Source: Blumeriella jaapii (taxonomy: Eukaryota > Ascomycota > Leotiomycetes > Helotiales > Drepanopezizaceae). Taken from it: a stretch of DNA of 64,000 nucleotides. Both the position numbers and the translations under genes were made by a program. The DNA lies in contig VWND01000015.1 in assembly GCA_009599575.1 (NCBI GenBank), positions 124,001-188,000 on the forward strand, written 5' to 3'. The notes beneath the pieces were generated by a model. That model was given only the letters and a program-made list of their open reading frames with translations, was not told where the DNA came from and did not search any database. Shown here piece after piece: positions 61,353-64,000 of this stretch (positions are counted from its first letter, which is position 1; every line of letters starts with the position of its first letter).

Positions 61353-62811
61353 TTACGGCTTGACGACCAAGAAGCCCTCTCCAAGCCACTCGTCGTGAAA
61401 GTAGCGGCAGCCAAATCTATAACCACTGGTCGTAGGTTGGGAGAAGGCAGTCTTCTTCTTCTCGACAGTGTGATTGTGGACGGAATTGGCGCGAACGAAG
61501 TCGACAAGTCTTGAGGCGAGATGCGTGGGCTCATCACTCATGTTGACGAGCTTGCGGTACTCTACATCGACCCAGATTCGATCTACCATGATCTCGCATG
61601 GATGGTCGACACCCCACTGCTCCCCATTACGCTCGGTATAGGTATATATTGACGCGCTCTCAGCCTTCTTGACGACAGCCACACCCACAGGGCGCAAGGG
61701 GGACTTAGGGCCTGGTGGTCCAACGAGGGCCATGAACACCTTGATGTGACCAGTCAAGATGTCGTACCCAAGGGAGGGAGACGAATCATCCGATTCTCTC
61801 GCGTATCCGAGGTCTGAGTCAACTTTCTTCAAGATGACACTCTCGACGAATTTGTGAAAGCCAACACCAGAGTTGGAGTCGAAGACACAGAATTTGATCT
61901 GGTGGGAGGAGCCAATGTCACAAGTCGAGGCAGAGTCCGTAACGGAAGAGAAGTCATACTTCTGAGAGTCGAAGTAGACGATAGAGTTGTGGAACAGTTT
62001 GTGAGTTGCCATGTCCTCAGCCTTGGTGGTGTCGAATGGAAATCCGCAACTGGCGCATCTTGCTGGCTTCTTGCCGCCGGTAATCTGAGTCTGGATAAGC
62101 TTGATGGCGCGAGGGGCACACTCGAGGTGGTTGGGGATAGACGCGAGCATGGTCTCCAAGGACGGGGCATCGTCGCCTTCGACAACAGGACTGTAGCCAT
62201 CCTCCTTGTCAAATGCCTCTGAACTTTGTCTCTCATGGCGCGAACGACGAGCATTCTCCCAGCGGTGGTTACAAGTGCCATCGTAGCATCTGAAACATAC
62301 CGCATCGGGGTCATTGGCCGACAATTGGACAGATGGCAATGGGGGCAAGTCCATTTTGGTGGTAAGTCTTCTTTTGGGTCGTTTTGGACGCGGTAGATAT
62401 TTAGGCGATGAAGTGACTGTCGGCGGCGATGACGAACACAAGGTAGAGAACGGTGGTGACGAAGGTGGTGTCGATCTCAAAACAGAATCGTTGGAAGACT
62501 GATGAGCAGATCGAGTCGGCCCAGGGCTTGACGAGCTTGACAGCGGCTTGAAGTAGTTTTGAATTGATGAGCGCGCGACCTTTTTGGCTGGAGGCAACTC
62601 TATAGACTCTCGAGGTTCCTCTGCGCGCGTCCTCTTGGTTGGACGTTGCGGAGGAGGTGTGTTGTTGACGCGGCGAGAGTATGTTTTCAGAGCTCTGAAG
62701 ATGACTGTTAGCGCAATGGAAGGTCAAAATAAGCAGCAGCGAGCTCTACCTGCGGTTGCCTGAGGTCCCCGCCATCATCGGCGGGGCAGCCTTGCCTACC
62801 GGCGGGTCCAT
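61353..62811 (-). CDS. eco1: Eco1/ESCO-type cohesin N-acetyltransferase
   Basis: Exons 62811-62750 and 62694-61353 on the minus strand give 467 residues. The intron GTAGAGC..CTTCAG is needed to reach an ATG; the first ATG in the frame (62811) is used, with 62778 also possible. After the splice comes ALKTYSRR, the basic KTY motif seen near the start of many fungal Eco1 proteins, then a short PIP-like SIQNYFKPL (64-72), a long disordered part, a C2H2 finger (Cys234, Cys237, His252, His256; CASCGFPFD..THKLFH), and the acetyltransferase end with DRIWVDVEYRK and AFSQPTTSGYRFGCRYF. Eco1 acetylates the Smc3 head in S phase to lock sister-chromatid cohesion, guided by PCNA. The usual acetyl-CoA loop (RRKGIA-like) is not seen in canonical form, so the protein is divergent. 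Family call from finger plus C-terminal motif. Confidence 0.82.
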
Positions 62812-64000
62812 GCTGGGTTCGAAGTTCGAAGCGATCCAGAAGTGGTGTTGAGGTTGAAGGGTCCAAAGACGTTGTGATGTGATGTTTTGATGAAGCGAGG
62901 AACGCTACGGAAACAGTATACGGAAATCCATGACTTTCAGGAACCGAATAATAAGCTATGGGCCTAATTCGGGCTGTAGAATTGTCCAGATGGGTGAATC
63001 TGCCGGGTAACAAGAAATTGAACTGCTTCAAAGCTGATGGGAGCTGGGAGCTGGGAGCGACACACGCGTCGAAGCGCGTTTTTTCCCACGCCAAGAACAA
63101 GGGTTTGACGCGCCTGAAATTTGTGTATCCTGTGGTTTAACGTAAAGACTGAATCAGAAAGCCTCTCCTTTCTGAGGATGCTGATTTATTGTTGTTGAGC
63201 ATTGGCGTGTTCAAGTGATCGAAGAGTTCGTGTCGAGGTTGACGCGCTGGAAGACTTTATTATGTACCAAGAATTATGGGTCTCGACTAGCGCGACAGAC
63301 TAGACTTCCACCTCGCTACTTGGGGCCAAAAATACATATGTCGGGTGGATAAATGAATGGCCGGTCACGGGTTATTCAGTTGAAGCAAAAATTTAATGTT
63401 GATTAAAAGAAATCATACCAAAAGAATTGCAGAACAGATTGCCTTCAGTTGTGCATAGGAGGTTTGAAGCATATGTTTTTGAGTCGATTTCGAATCGAGT
63501 AAATGACTTTGAATTGAAATGAAACTGCTTTGACAAGCTAAAGCGTGTGTTTTTTCAATGATGTCTGAATAAGTGAATAACTTTGAATCAAGACCAAATT
63601 GCTTTGATAGGTAGGCAAGTCACTTGATTCTCTCAATGAGAGTCAATTAATTCTTCGCTCGGTAGCAACCCTCCCGCCCGAATATCAATCGTCTGCAAGA
63701 TTGCAATTAAAAGGTATATAGCAGCCAAAAGGAAGATCACACAGGGAAATTCCGGTTGTCGCCAATTGAGAGTACTTGGGTTCGGGTGAAGAAATACAGT
63801 GTCTAATGCCTAACCTCTACTGGCCAGGCTCCTGGCGTGTTCTTCGTATAGTACATTTGTCTACGCAGATCTCTCCCATGCATTCGTTAAACAGCGCGGC
63901 ACGCTCGCCGCAAGAGGAAGAGGAGCTGATCCTTCTATCTCAGTAATCACTTTCTCCGCTTCAGAGTCTTCACAGCCATCTCTGTCAAACCGTCCTTAGC
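62812..64000. other. Intergenic to window end
   Basis: 1.2 kb, turning AT-rich after about 63300. GAATCGAGTAAATGACTTTGAA-like and GAATAAGTGAATAACTTTGA-like phrases around 63495-63610 look like a weak duplicated unit of about 85 bases. No gene recognised. Confidence 0.55.

Overview
The window is nuclear DNA of a filamentous ascomycete (Pezizomycotina, perhaps Dothideomycetes; the class is an inference). Genes are split by short 45-190 bp GT..AG introns, both tRNA genes carry an intron just after the anticodon, and the gene set is fungal: NoxB, a Zn2Cys6 factor, histone H1 with a lysine/alanine tail, and a galactosaminogalactan-type cluster. Twelve protein genes (two broken by one base in the 5-14 kb flank, two more inside the cluster), one ABC-transporter pseudogene and two tRNAs were found. 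About half of the sequence is gene-poor spacer full of microsatellites and short palindromes built on TACAGTAC/TACTGTA.

Layout. 0-1 kb: ubiquitin-conjugating enzyme E2 (Ubc4/5 type). 3.4-5.3 kb: NADPH oxidase NoxB. 8.1-8.8 kb: a small antibiotic-biosynthesis-monooxygenase-like protein. 9.75-10.66 kb (minus): a secreted, probably GPI-anchored protein with three 57-residue-spaced Cys-pair repeats. 12.8-13.5 kb: a Gln/His-rich protein with a duplicated LLxQQNxKR motif. 14.8 kb: tRNA-Gly(GCC). 16.7-36.1 kb: four genes that together look like the fungal galactosaminogalactan (GAG) system: agd3 (deacetylase, minus), uge3 (UDP-sugar 4-epimerase, plus), sph3 (spherulin-4 glycoside hydrolase, minus) and gt4c (giant membrane glycosyltransferase, plus). 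38.7-39.6 kb: histone H1. 42.4 kb: tRNA-Arg(ACG). 43.8-47.2 kb (minus): decayed full-size ABCG transporter. 49.2-51.1 kb (minus): Zn2Cys6 regulator with an AT-hook. 51.1-58.9 kb: no recognisable gene. 58.9-60.5 kb (minus): proline-rich protein. 61.35-62.8 kb (minus): Eco1/ESCO-type cohesin acetyltransferase.

How the cluster should work (from the Aspergillus GAG pathway): Uge3 supplies UDP-Gal/UDP-GalNAc, Gt4c polymerises and exports the chain through its membrane domain, Agd3 partly deacetylates GalNAc outside the cell, and Sph3, anchored in the membrane, cleaves the polymer during synthesis. The genes form two divergent pairs (agd3/uge3 and sph3/gt4c). A separate ega3 (GH114 galactosaminidase) was not found, but the N-terminus of the gt4c product carries a domain that looks like a TIM-barrel hydrolase.

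Four genes (secreted repeat protein, Gln/His protein, sph3, gt4c) are each broken by what looks like one missing base. The uniform type of lesion points to consensus sequencing errors at least as much as to real decay. The ABC transporter is different: nonsense codons, frameshifts and a deletion in its second ATPase domain make it a true pseudogene.
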